Shown: positions 1-4,716 of the stretch, one piece after another
How positions within the stretch are numbered: the first letter of the stretch is position 1
Layout of the letters: each line of letters starts with the position of its first letter
Assembly: GCF_900314615.1 (NCBI RefSeq)
Contig: NZ_OMWA01000044.1
Location: 1-6,266, forward strand
Length of the DNA: 6,266 bases
DNA from: an uncultured Methanobrevibacter sp.
GTDB taxonomy: Archaea; Methanobacteriota; Methanobacteria; Methanobacteriales; Methanobacteriaceae
Direction: 5' to 3'
Made by a program: the position numbers and the translations under genes
The notes under the pieces: generated by a model
Database searches by the model: none
The model's input: the letters and a program-made list of their open reading frames with translations, nothing else
Told to the model about the DNA's origin: nothing

Positions 1-1
1 T

Positions 2-277
2 ATAGATTATCTTGCAGAAAAAGCAAACATAGGAAAAAGCAGCGTAACCAAATCTGTGAAGATACTTGAAAAGAAAGGATTTCTGACAAAAGAAATTGAT
101 CCCGAAGACAATCGTAGGAAAATCGTTAAAATCACAAAAAAAGGAAAAGAAATACAAAAGGCAGCTCTTCAAATCAATAATGAAATAGAAGAATCAATAA
201 TCTCTAAAATAGGTGAAAATGAAATTAAAACCTTAAAAGAACAGTTAATCACATTAGACGAATTAATTAAAAATTAA
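2..277 (+). CDS. MarR-family transcriptional regulator, 5'-truncated by window edge
   Basis: The reading frame is open from the first bases of the window, so the gene begins upstream; the GTG at 56 is internal, not the start. The visible 91 residues match the second half of a MarR-type winged helix-turn-helix. The recognition helix is seen as LAEKANIGKSSVTKSVKILE. It is followed by the KGFL turn and the wing, with the family hallmark DPEDNRR (DxRxx wing motif) and VKITKKGKEI. A C-terminal helix rich in Glu, Ile and Lys would form the dimerisation interface. MarR proteins are cytoplasmic dimers that usually repress an adjacent gene and release DNA on binding a small ligand. The regulated gene is not visible; it could lie upstream. 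No convincing hairpin terminator follows, only short T-runs near 293-320. The family call is firm; the ligand and target are unknown. Confidence 0.85.
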   Translation: MDYLAEKANIGKSSVTKSVKILEKKGFLTKEIDPEDNRRKIVKITKKGKEIQKAALQINNEIEESIISKIGENEIKTLKEQLITLDELIKN

Positions 278-329
278 AAAACAGTAAATAACTTTTTGAA
301 ATTTAAATAAGGTTTTGTTTCAAATTGTG

Positions 330-338
330 TATATTTTA
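330..338 (+). promoter_or_regulatory. Possible TATA box for the 37-aa small gene
   Basis: TATATTTTA is centred near 334. The usual archaeal spacing of about 26 bases would put the transcription start near 360, only a few bases before the ATG at 366. The transcript would then be leaderless or nearly so. This fits the lack of a Shine-Dalgarno site. In such AT-rich DNA the match is weak evidence. Confidence 0.35.
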
Positions 339-365
339 ATAATAGTTTGAATATACCTATTAAAT

Positions 366-479
366 ATGTCAGAACTAACTATTGAAGTTTTAAAAGAAAT
401 TGTTGAAAAATTACCTAATGATTTTATAGTTGAATTTAAAGATAGAAACGGTTCTACTGTTACTGTATCAGATGATTAA
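366..479 (+). CDS. Probable small acidic protein, 37 aa, unknown function
   Basis: I do not recognise this protein. An ATG opens a 37-residue frame that starts MSELTIEVLKEIVEKLP and ends at TAA 477-479. It reads like a real small protein rather than chance translation. It has an amphipathic Leu/Ile/Val helix over residues 4-16, the turn LPNDF, then an alternating strand pair FIVEF and STVTVSDD around KDRNG. A helix-turn-hairpin with an 'LP.DF.V.FKD' core is common in tiny phage and mobile-element proteins, but I can name no family. No ribosome binding site is visible, and a TATA-like element about 30 bases upstream suggests a leaderless message. It sits between a MarR gene and the convergent endoisopeptidase gene. 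It could be a host small protein or a virus-derived one. Confidence 0.5.
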   Translation: MSELTIEVLKEIVEKLPNDFIVEFKDRNGSTVTVSDD

Positions 480-485
480 CGTTAA
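476..485. repeat. Palindrome TTAACGTTAA, copy 1
   Basis: This perfect 10-bp palindrome overlaps the stop codon of the 37-aa gene. An identical 10-mer occurs at 566-575 over the stop codon of the convergent endoisopeptidase gene. It could be an operator pair or chance. Confidence 0.4.
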
Positions 486-541
486 GATATCTGAAAAAAA
501 ATTAGTATTGAAAACCTACTAAAATATTTGTTAATTTTATT

Positions 542-577
542 ATAAAAAAGAAAAAATAGTTAACATTAACGTTAACT
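542..577 (-). terminator. Terminator of the endoisopeptidase gene
   Basis: Read on the minus strand, the arms AGTTAAC and GTTAACT (558-564 and 571-577, 6-base loop) form a hairpin that includes the stop codon at 572-574. It is followed by a T-rich run, ATTTTTTCTTTTTTATA, across 541-557. Archaeal termination depends mainly on the T-tract, which is strong here. The loop region contains the second TTAACGTTAA palindrome (566-575). Confidence 0.55.
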
Positions 578-1381
578 ACTATACAAATCTGTGAATATCC
601 AGGATGGATCATAAGCTATTAAGTATCCGTCTTCACACCAAAGTAATCTAACATTACCTGAAGTTGTATCAGCTACTGCAGCTGGGTCTCTGTTAATCCA
701 GTTTCCTGAAGTATGTTTTTTATGTCTTAATCTTAATCTGATATGGCCGGTTCCTGAAACTCTGCATTTTACATGGACAAACTGCACATCATAGCCTAAA
801 GATTTAGCTATTCTATAATACACTTGCCCCCAGTCTACACAATTGGAACCTTTACCTGCTTTAGCATCATTTATTGTTTTCTTGTCGGTTTTTTGAGAAT
901 CAAAGTATTTGCTATACAATTCTTTCTTTGCTATAATAGCTAAAGCTTCATCTATTGTGTTTCCTTTATAATTAAATGTTTTAATGAATAGTTTCATTGT
1001 GGAATCATTATAATCCGGAAGTTTTGACATTCTATATACAATAGCTGGAAGTCTTCCATTTGCTCTGATGTATGCTTCTGTCCTTATGGCCATGTCCACA
1101 TATTCAGCTTTATCTATTTGTTCCCCATTCTTTAAGGTTACATAATTTGGAAGGAAATTTAAAGAGGTATTGTCTTTAATTAAGGCCATTGTATACATTG
1201 ACACTAGCTTATCGTTTCCTAATTTCTTTGCTTTCTTTTCTATGTCTTTACAATTACCTTTTAATGTTAATATCTGGTAATGGTCACGTTTTTTATACTT
1301 CTTTTTGTTTTGGAGTAGCCAGTATGCTATGGAATTCATAGCTTGGCAAAAACTTGTCCAGCTAATATTGTCTTCTGTCAT
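572..1381 (-). CDS. Pseudomurein endoisopeptidase-like protein (peptidase C71, PeiW/PeiP/PeiR type)
   Basis: The 269-residue protein should cut the epsilon-Ala-Lys isopeptide bond in the peptide cross-links of pseudomurein, lysing methanogen cells. The C-terminal half is a transglutaminase-like cysteine peptidase. Cys181 lies in KGSNCVDWGQ, His213 in TGHIRLRL and Asp232 in NRDPAAV, giving the Cys-His-Asp triad in the right order and spacing. Around residues 78-118 there is one pseudomurein-binding-repeat-like segment (YVDMAIRTEAYI, then NGRLPAIVYRM). Characterised enzymes of methanogen viruses have several such repeats, so this one is short at the N-terminus. There is no signal peptide or membrane helix, as expected for a virus lysis enzyme that acts from inside. 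No holin or structural gene is adjacent. Its promoter lies in the region shared with the divergent acetyltransferase gene. It could be a provirus remnant or a domesticated autolysin. Family and triad are clear; role in the cell is inferred. Confidence 0.85.
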   Translation of the reverse strand: MTEDNISWTSFCQAMNSIAYWLLQNKKKYKKRDHYQILTLKGNCKDIEKKAKKLGNDKLVSMYTMALIKDNTSLNFLPNYVTLKNGEQIDKAEYVDMAIRTEAYIRANGRLPAIVYRMSKLPDYNDSTMKLFIKTFNYKGNTIDEALAIIAKKELYSKYFDSQKTDKKTINDAKAGKGSNCVDWGQVYYRIAKSLGYDVQFVHVKCRVSGTGHIRLRLRHKKHTSGNWINRDPAAVADTTSGNVRLLWCEDGYLIAYDPSWIFTDLYSS

Positions 1382-1416
1382 ATACTATAATTTGTATTAT
1401 CCTATTTATTATATTT

Positions 1417-1427
1417 TTTATATAAAA
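1417..1427. promoter_or_regulatory. Palindromic TATA box between divergent genes
   Basis: TTTATATAAA reads the same on both strands and lies in the gap between the endoisopeptidase gene (start 1381, minus) and the acetyltransferase gene (start 1495, plus). On the minus strand it predicts transcription from about 1396, giving a leader of about 15 bases. On the plus strand it predicts a start near 1448, upstream of the chosen ATG. One box may serve both genes, or a second AT-rich box at 1431-1438 may serve the plus strand. Confidence 0.5.
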
Positions 1428-1481
1428 AAATATTATATCCATGAAAAATAATTTATTCAATAAAAACATACTACAAGTTAA

Positions 1482-1486
1482 AGGTG
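1482..1486 (+). promoter_or_regulatory. Shine-Dalgarno site that sets the acetyltransferase start
   Basis: AGGTG sits 8 bases before the ATG at 1495. It decides against the longer in-frame ATG at 1441, which lies at or before the predicted transcription start and has no such site. Confidence 0.7.
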
Positions 1487-1494
1487 TATTTCAC

Positions 1495-2067
1495 ATGAAC
1501 ATGAGAAAAGCAACAGCAGATGACGCCCCAGAAATTGTTAACATAATGGATTACTACATGAAAAACACCGCAGTCCACTTTTCATATAAAGCACCCGAAA
1601 TAGATGATTTCAGACAGGAAATGATATATATAACTGAAAAATTCCCCTTTTTCGTGCTCGAAGATAAAAGCTCCATCAAAGGCTTTGCCTATGCCAAGCC
1701 CTTTTCAGATGTGCCTGCCTATGACTGGTCCTGTGAGCTTACAATATATATCAAAGAGGATTTCAAACGAAAAGGCCTTGGACGAAAACTCTACCTTGCA
1801 GTTGAAGATGCAGTGAAGATGATGGGAATAAAAAACATGTACGCATACATCGCATACACAGAAAGGGAAGATGAGCATCTGGACAATTCAAGCATGAGAT
1901 TCCATGAAAAGATGGGTTTTGAAAGAGTTGCAAGATTCTCCAAATGCGGATACAAGTTCGACACATGGTATGACGTCATCTGGATGGAAAAAATCATCGC
2001 AGAACATGAAGACCATCCCAACAGAATAATGAGCTACAGAGACCTTGATGAAATGGCTGCAAGATAA
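1495..2067 (+). CDS. GNAT N-acetyltransferase, phosphinothricin/methionine-sulfoximine acetyltransferase-like
   Basis: This cytoplasmic enzyme would transfer acetyl from acetyl-CoA to an amine. From the ATG at 1495 it is 190 residues. It opens with MRKATADDAPEIVNIM, the usual first strand and helix of the fold. The acetyl-CoA pyrophosphate loop is KRKGLGRKL (Q/RxxGxG/A motif). The late motifs are SSMRFHEKMGFE and GYKFDTWYDVIWMEK; the last (GxKxxxWxDxxxMxK) is typical of the PAT/MnaT (COG1247) branch. A short tail (HPNRIMSYRDL) extends past the common end. The true substrate is uncertain; related proteins acetylate methionine sulfoximine, methionine sulfone or phosphinothricin. Sampled stretches are GC-richer than pdxT (about 55 percent at 1681-1740 against about 23 percent at 4141-4200), hinting at a different origin or expression level. 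It is divergent from the lysis gene, with no sign of functional coupling. Confidence 0.85.
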   Translation: MNMRKATADDAPEIVNIMDYYMKNTAVHFSYKAPEIDDFRQEMIYITEKFPFFVLEDKSSIKGFAYAKPFSDVPAYDWSCELTIYIKEDFKRKGLGRKLYLAVEDAVKMMGIKNMYAYIAYTEREDEHLDNSSMRFHEKMGFERVARFSKCGYKFDTWYDVIWMEKIIAEHEDHPNRIMSYRDLDEMAAR

Positions 2068-2070
2068 ATA

Positions 2071-2080
2071 CTGCTTTTTT
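2071..2080 (+). terminator. T-tract terminator after the acetyltransferase
   Basis: CTGCTTTTTT begins 4 bases after the TAA stop. There is no strong hairpin; a T6 run alone is adequate for many archaeal terminators. Confidence 0.4.
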
Positions 2081-2085
2081 AAAAC

Positions 2086-2151
2086 TGACATTAAACAGGC
2101 AGCTATTGATTTAATTGACTGTCCTTGACATTAACAGCAGAGGTTATTGAT
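2086..2151. repeat. Imperfect direct repeat in the convergent gap
   Basis: Two related units lie at 2086-2110 and 2126-2151. Both begin TGACATTAA, carry a CAG-rich middle and end in TATTGAT, 40 bases apart start to start. They fall between the convergent 3' ends of the acetyltransferase and the 131-aa gene, so they are unlikely to be promoter elements. They may be a local duplication or the debris of an insertion. Confidence 0.5.
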
Positions 2152-2158
2152 ACCATAC

Positions 2159-2172
2159 TGGTTTTTAAACCA
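2159..2172. repeat. Small palindrome TGGTTTTTAAACCA in the convergent gap
   Basis: Arms TGGTTT and AAACCA are separated by TT. Its core GTTTTTAAAC recurs at 4576-4585, in the convergent gap downstream of pdxT. It may act as a bidirectional termination or protein-binding element; the evidence is only its symmetry and placement. Confidence 0.3.
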
Positions 2173-2213
2173 TGATATATATCAAACAGTTTCTAAAAAT
2201 AAGTTTTAAACAG

Positions 2214-2609
2214 TTAATGTCGGATGTTTCTGTTATGGATCCATTCCCTATGTTTTCCGACAGCTACCCTTATGATGACTTCAATCAAATCAGTTTCATC
2301 CTCTTTTTTGAAGTAATAATAAGCTGGCCCTTCCAACATCTGCCTTAAATCATAGAATGGTCTTGGCTTGACTGCATCAGGATGCATCAGCCCATAATTT
2401 TTTAATAGCTTAACATTTTCTGTTTCATATTTCTCTAAATTAGATTTCTGGACTTTAGTAGCTACTGTCTTTTCTTTTTTGTCAAATATCTTAGCTACTT
2501 GAGAGCTATCAATCAATATGCTTGATTCAATTAATAATAATGTTATTTCTTTTCCTTTAACAGTTATTGTTACTGGATGTGAATTTTCAGTATCTAAGAT
2601 TAATTTCAT
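2214..2609 (-). CDS. Hypothetical protein, 131 aa, possibly a phage-type DNA-binding regulator
   Basis: I do not firmly recognise this protein. It starts with two beta-rich segments (VTITVKGKEITLLLI). Then comes a helix-turn-helix-like stretch, SSQVAKIFDKKEKTVATKVQ (residues 35-54), faintly like the N-terminal 'S.eVA..f.k.h..V...I' segment of Rha/ORF6N-type phage regulators. The second half has YGLMHPDAVKPRPFYDLRQM, an aromatic cluster AYYYF, an acidic strand DETDLIEVIIRVAV, and a basic tail GKHREWIHNRNIRH that could contact nucleic acid. No signal peptide or membrane helix is present. The start is supported by AGGTA (minus strand over 2615-2619) a few bases before the ATG, with TATA-like sequence just upstream. 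It is convergent with the acetyltransferase gene and stands alone. The gene looks real; the regulator idea is weak. Confidence 0.6.
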   Translation of the reverse strand: MKLILDTENSHPVTITVKGKEITLLLIESSILIDSSQVAKIFDKKEKTVATKVQKSNLEKYETENVKLLKNYGLMHPDAVKPRPFYDLRQMLEGPAYYYFKKEDETDLIEVIIRVAVGKHREWIHNRNIRH

Positions 2610-2681
2610 TTTATTACCTATTTTATTAGTTATATTATATAATATAGATAATAAGTTACATATATTTTTTCATGAAATCTT

Positions 2682-2707
2682 GACTCTTTCAAAAACTTTG
2701 TTGATTT
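2682..2707 (+). repeat. 26-bp inverted repeat flanking pdxST, left copy
   Basis: The unit begins GACTCTTTCA and ends TTTGTTGATTT, and it is matched perfectly, in inverse orientation, at 4626-4651. The G-A-C-T-C outer end and inward-facing symmetry resemble terminal inverted repeats of insertion sequences. Outside the 26 bases the two copies diverge apart from general A/T richness. Confidence 0.85.
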
Positions 2708-2833
2708 TAAAAATTCAATGTAGTTGACAGGATATCTTTTAAATTACTAGAAAACACAAAAATGAAATGTGTTTTAAAAATCATATTTTAAAAGTTTCAT
2801 GTTTAATTTAAATCATATATCTTTTATGGGTGT

Positions 2834-2855
2834 GTATTAAATTTTAATTTAATAC
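2834..2855. promoter_or_regulatory. Palindrome upstream of the pdxS promoter, possible operator
   Basis: Arms GTATTAAATT and AATTTAATAC match perfectly across a TT spacer. The element ends about 48 bases before the pdxS TATA box, a reasonable place for a dimeric regulator. It could also be a by-product of the AT-rich composition; no known pdx regulator site is recognised in it. Confidence 0.35.
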
Positions 2856-2902
2856 TTTTAATTATTTATAATTATATTGTTGATTTTTTGGAAACTGTAA
2901 AA

Positions 2903-2911
2903 TTTTATATA
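2903..2911 (+). promoter_or_regulatory. TATA box of the pdxST operon
   Basis: TTTTATATA is preceded by a purine-rich GTAAAA that could serve as a BRE. The predicted transcription start is near 2933, leaving a leader of about 34 bases before the ATG at 2967. Confidence 0.6.
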
Positions 2912-2952
2912 TTACTTAAAACATATAAGAACAATTGTTATAATATTTTTAT

Positions 2953-2957
2953 AGGAG
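2953..2957 (+). promoter_or_regulatory. pdxS ribosome binding site
   Basis: AGGAG lies 9 bases before the ATG at 2967 and fixes that start, which also gives the N-terminus expected for the family. Confidence 0.75.
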
Positions 2958-2966
2958 AACAAAAAT

Positions 2967-3851
2967 ATGGTAGAAAAAGGAACAAAAGTGTTAAAAGAAG
3001 GTTTTGCAAAAATGACAAAAGGTGGTGTTATTATGGATGTGGTGAATGCTGAACAGGCAATAATTGCAGAAGATGCTGGTGCAGTAGCAGTAATGGCGCT
3101 TGAAAAAGTGCCTGCAGACATTCGTGCAGCAGGAGGAGTTGCAAGAATGGCAGATCCTACAATAGTTGAGGAAGTAGTTGAAGCAGTTTCAATTCCGGTA
3201 ATGGCAAAAGCTAGAATAGGGCATATTGCAGAAGCACAAATCCTTGAAACATTGGGTGTTGACATGATTGATGAAAGTGAAGTATTAACACCTGCTGATG
3301 AAGAATATCACATTAACAAAAAAGAATTCACAATACCATTTGTATGCGGAGCACGTAATCTTGGTGAAGCATTAAGAAGAATAGATGAAGGAGCATCAAT
3401 GATACGTACCAAAGGAGAACCTGGAACCGGAAACATAGTTGAAGCAGTCAGACACATGAGAATGGTGATGGGTGAAATCAGAACAATTCAGGGAATGGAG
3501 GAAGAAGAGCTTTGGAAATATGCAAGAAATATTGAAGCACCAATAGAACTTGTAAAAGAAACTGCAGAACTTGGAAAATTACCTGTTGTAAACTTTGCTG
3601 CAGGAGGAATTGCCACCCCCGCTGATGCATCATTGATGATGCAATTAGGTTCTGATGGAATTTTTGTAGGATCAGGAATATTCAAGTCTAAAAATCCAGA
3701 AGCATTTGCAAAAGCTATTGTTGAAGCAACCGCAAATTATGATAAACCTGAGGTATTGGCTGATGTATCAAAAGGTTTAGGTGAAGCCATGAAAGGACTA
3801 GAAATGTCAACATTAAACAAATCCGATAGGATGCAGGATAGAGGAATCTGA
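2967..3851 (+). CDS. pdxS: Pyridoxal 5'-phosphate synthase, PdxS subunit
   Basis: PdxS (PDX1) makes PLP directly from ribose 5-phosphate, glyceraldehyde 3-phosphate and ammonia supplied by PdxT, in the DXP-independent vitamin B6 pathway. It acts in the cytoplasm as a beta/alpha-barrel dodecamer carrying PdxT on its outside. The 294-residue length is standard. Asp24 is in GGVIMDVVNAEQA, the first catalytic lysine Lys81 in IPVMAKARIGH, and the second, Lys149, in IRTKGEPGTG; these positions coincide with the Bacillus subtilis numbering. The phosphate-binding strands NFAAGGIATPADA and GSDGIFVGSGIF are intact, as is the C-terminal tail. The gene has its own TATA box and AGGAG site, and only 2 bases separate its stop from pdxT, so the two are one operon. 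Nothing suggests decay. A palindrome upstream may regulate it. Confidence 0.98.
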   Translation: MVEKGTKVLKEGFAKMTKGGVIMDVVNAEQAIIAEDAGAVAVMALEKVPADIRAAGGVARMADPTIVEEVVEAVSIPVMAKARIGHIAEAQILETLGVDMIDESEVLTPADEEYHINKKEFTIPFVCGARNLGEALRRIDEGASMIRTKGEPGTGNIVEAVRHMRMVMGEIRTIQGMEEEELWKYARNIEAPIELVKETAELGKLPVVNFAAGGIATPADASLMMQLGSDGIFVGSGIFKSKNPEAFAKAIVEATANYDKPEVLADVSKGLGEAMKGLEMSTLNKSDRMQDRGI

Positions 3852-3853
3852 AA

Positions 3854-4429
3854 ATGGTTAAAATAGGAATTTTAAATTTACAGGGTGCAGTATCGGAGCA
3901 CTATGACCTAACCAAAAAAGCTATTGAAAAATTAGGATTGGATATTGATGTTGAAACAGTAAGATACAGTGGTGATGTTAAAACATGTGATGGAATAATA
4001 ATTTCGGGAGGTGAAAGTACAGTCATTGGCAAACTAATCAATGAAAGAGGTATTGACAAAGCAATTAAGGACAATGACATTCCGGTTTTTGGAACATGTG
4101 CTGGCATGATACTGTTAGGTAAAAAAACTGATTTCAACCAACCTTTACTTGGATTAATGGATATTAATGTTAAAAGAAATAATTATGGAAGACAAAAAGA
4201 TTCATTTGAAGCTGAAATTGATATATTTAATGAGAAATTTCCAGGAGTTTTTATAAGAGCTCCTTCTCTTGAATCATATGATAAATCAAAAGAAAATATT
4301 AAAGTTTTATCCACATTCAATGGTAAAATAATAGCAATTCAACAGGAAAAGAATATTGCAATTTCATTTCACCCTGAATTAACAGAGAATACTTTAATAC
4401 ATGAATATTTCATTAAAAATATTTTATAA
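3854..4429 (+). CDS. pdxT: Pyridoxal 5'-phosphate synthase, glutaminase subunit PdxT
   Basis: PdxT (PDX2) is a class I glutamine amidotransferase that hydrolyses glutamine to glutamate and channels the ammonia to PdxS. The 191-residue protein has the start MVKIGILNLQGAVSEH and the oxyanion/glutamine loop SGGESTVIGK. The nucleophile is Cys82 in FGTCAGMILLG, and the His173-Glu175 pair sits in SFHPELTE, completing the catalytic triad. YGRQKDSFEAEI and FIRAPS are further family signatures. AGAGGA within the end of pdxS (3840-3845) serves as its ribosome binding site, indicating translation linked to pdxS. It is markedly more AT-rich than the acetyltransferase gene, as seen in many host genes of these methanogens. 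A hairpin and T-run follow directly. Confidence 0.97.
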   Translation: MVKIGILNLQGAVSEHYDLTKKAIEKLGLDIDVETVRYSGDVKTCDGIIISGGESTVIGKLINERGIDKAIKDNDIPVFGTCAGMILLGKKTDFNQPLLGLMDINVKRNNYGRQKDSFEAEIDIFNEKFPGVFIRAPSLESYDKSKENIKVLSTFNGKIIAIQQEKNIAISFHPELTENTLIHEYFIKNIL

Positions 4430-4432
4430 AAA

Positions 4433-4458
4433 TGGGATATTTAATTTCCCACTTTTTT
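4433..4458 (+). terminator. pdxST operon terminator
   Basis: TGGGA (4433-4437) pairs with TCCCA (4447-4451), followed by CTTTTTT (4452-4458), only 4 bases after the pdxT stop. The stem is short, but the T6 run fits an archaeal terminator. Confidence 0.65.
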
Positions 4459-4510
4459 AAGCATGCTAATTAATTTAACCAAATACAAGCATTGGATTCT
4501 AAAATACAAC

Positions 4511-4556
4511 TTAGAGTAAATTTTTTTATTTGTAATAATGAAAACTTTTACTCCAA
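4511..4556. repeat. Imperfect inverted repeat downstream of pdxT
   Basis: Arms 4511-4527 and 4540-4556 share TT.GAGTAAA with a few mismatches in the rest, around a 12-base loop. It may be a further terminator-like hairpin in the convergent gap, or a decayed element end. No gene is seen in 4430-4716. Confidence 0.4.
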
Positions 4557-4573
4557 TTTCTTATTAAATTTAA

Positions 4574-4587
4574 CTGTTTTTAAACAG
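4574..4587. repeat. Palindrome CTGTTTTTAAACAG
   Basis: Arms CTGTTT and AAACAG are spaced by TT. It shares the core GTTTTTAAAC with 2161-2170. Both lie in gaps between convergent genes. Confidence 0.3.
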
Positions 4588-4625
4588 GATTAAAAGTTCA
4601 TAACTAACTTTAATCAAAAAATTTT

Positions 4626-4651
4626 AAATCAACAAAGTTTTTGAAAGAGTC
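4626..4651 (-). repeat. 26-bp inverted repeat flanking pdxST, right copy
   Basis: Perfect inverse match to 2682-2707, outer end at 4651. The enclosed unit is 1970 bases and holds only pdxS, pdxT and their control sequences. No target-site duplication is apparent: the outer flanks end ...GAAATCTT on the left and begin TCATTATC... on the right. Confidence 0.85.
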
Positions 4652-4716
4652 TCATTATCACATTTTTATTATATTAATTATTATATTATTTATTACTTAT
4701 TTTATATAAATCTTTA

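Larger units (their letters stand above)
2610..2966. other. 357-base intergenic region upstream of pdxS
   Basis: No credible gene lies here. Reading left to right it holds the promoter and Shine-Dalgarno site of the minus-strand 131-aa gene (about 2615-2650) and the left copy of the 26-bp inverted repeat (2682-2707). It then has a hairpin with arms AAAACAC and GTGTTTT (2751-2757 and 2769-2775), a near-perfect 22-bp palindrome (2834-2855), and the pdxS TATA box and ribosome binding site. The rest is low-complexity A/T. Confidence 0.7.

Noticed and set aside
1441..1494. Longer acetyltransferase start giving 18 extra residues
   Set aside because: The extra residues do not belong to the fold, the ATG lies at or before the predicted transcription start, and the AGGTG site favours the ATG at 1495.
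1763..2091. Open frames on the minus strand inside the acetyltransferase gene
   Set aside because: They have no ribosome binding site or recognisable sequence and are fully covered by a well-supported gene on the other strand.
2518..2727. Plus-strand frame with hydrophobic stretches
   Set aside because: It runs antisense to the 131-aa gene and through its promoter and the inverted repeat; there is no ribosome binding site.
2912..3265. Minus-strand frame opposite the start of pdxS, rich in Ala, Thr and Ser
   Set aside because: It is the antisense image of the Ala/Gly-rich PdxS barrel; its composition is explained by that and it lacks start signals.
2674..4659. Target-site duplication around the 26-bp inverted repeats
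   Set aside because: The eight bases outside each end do not match, so a recent transposition cannot be claimed.
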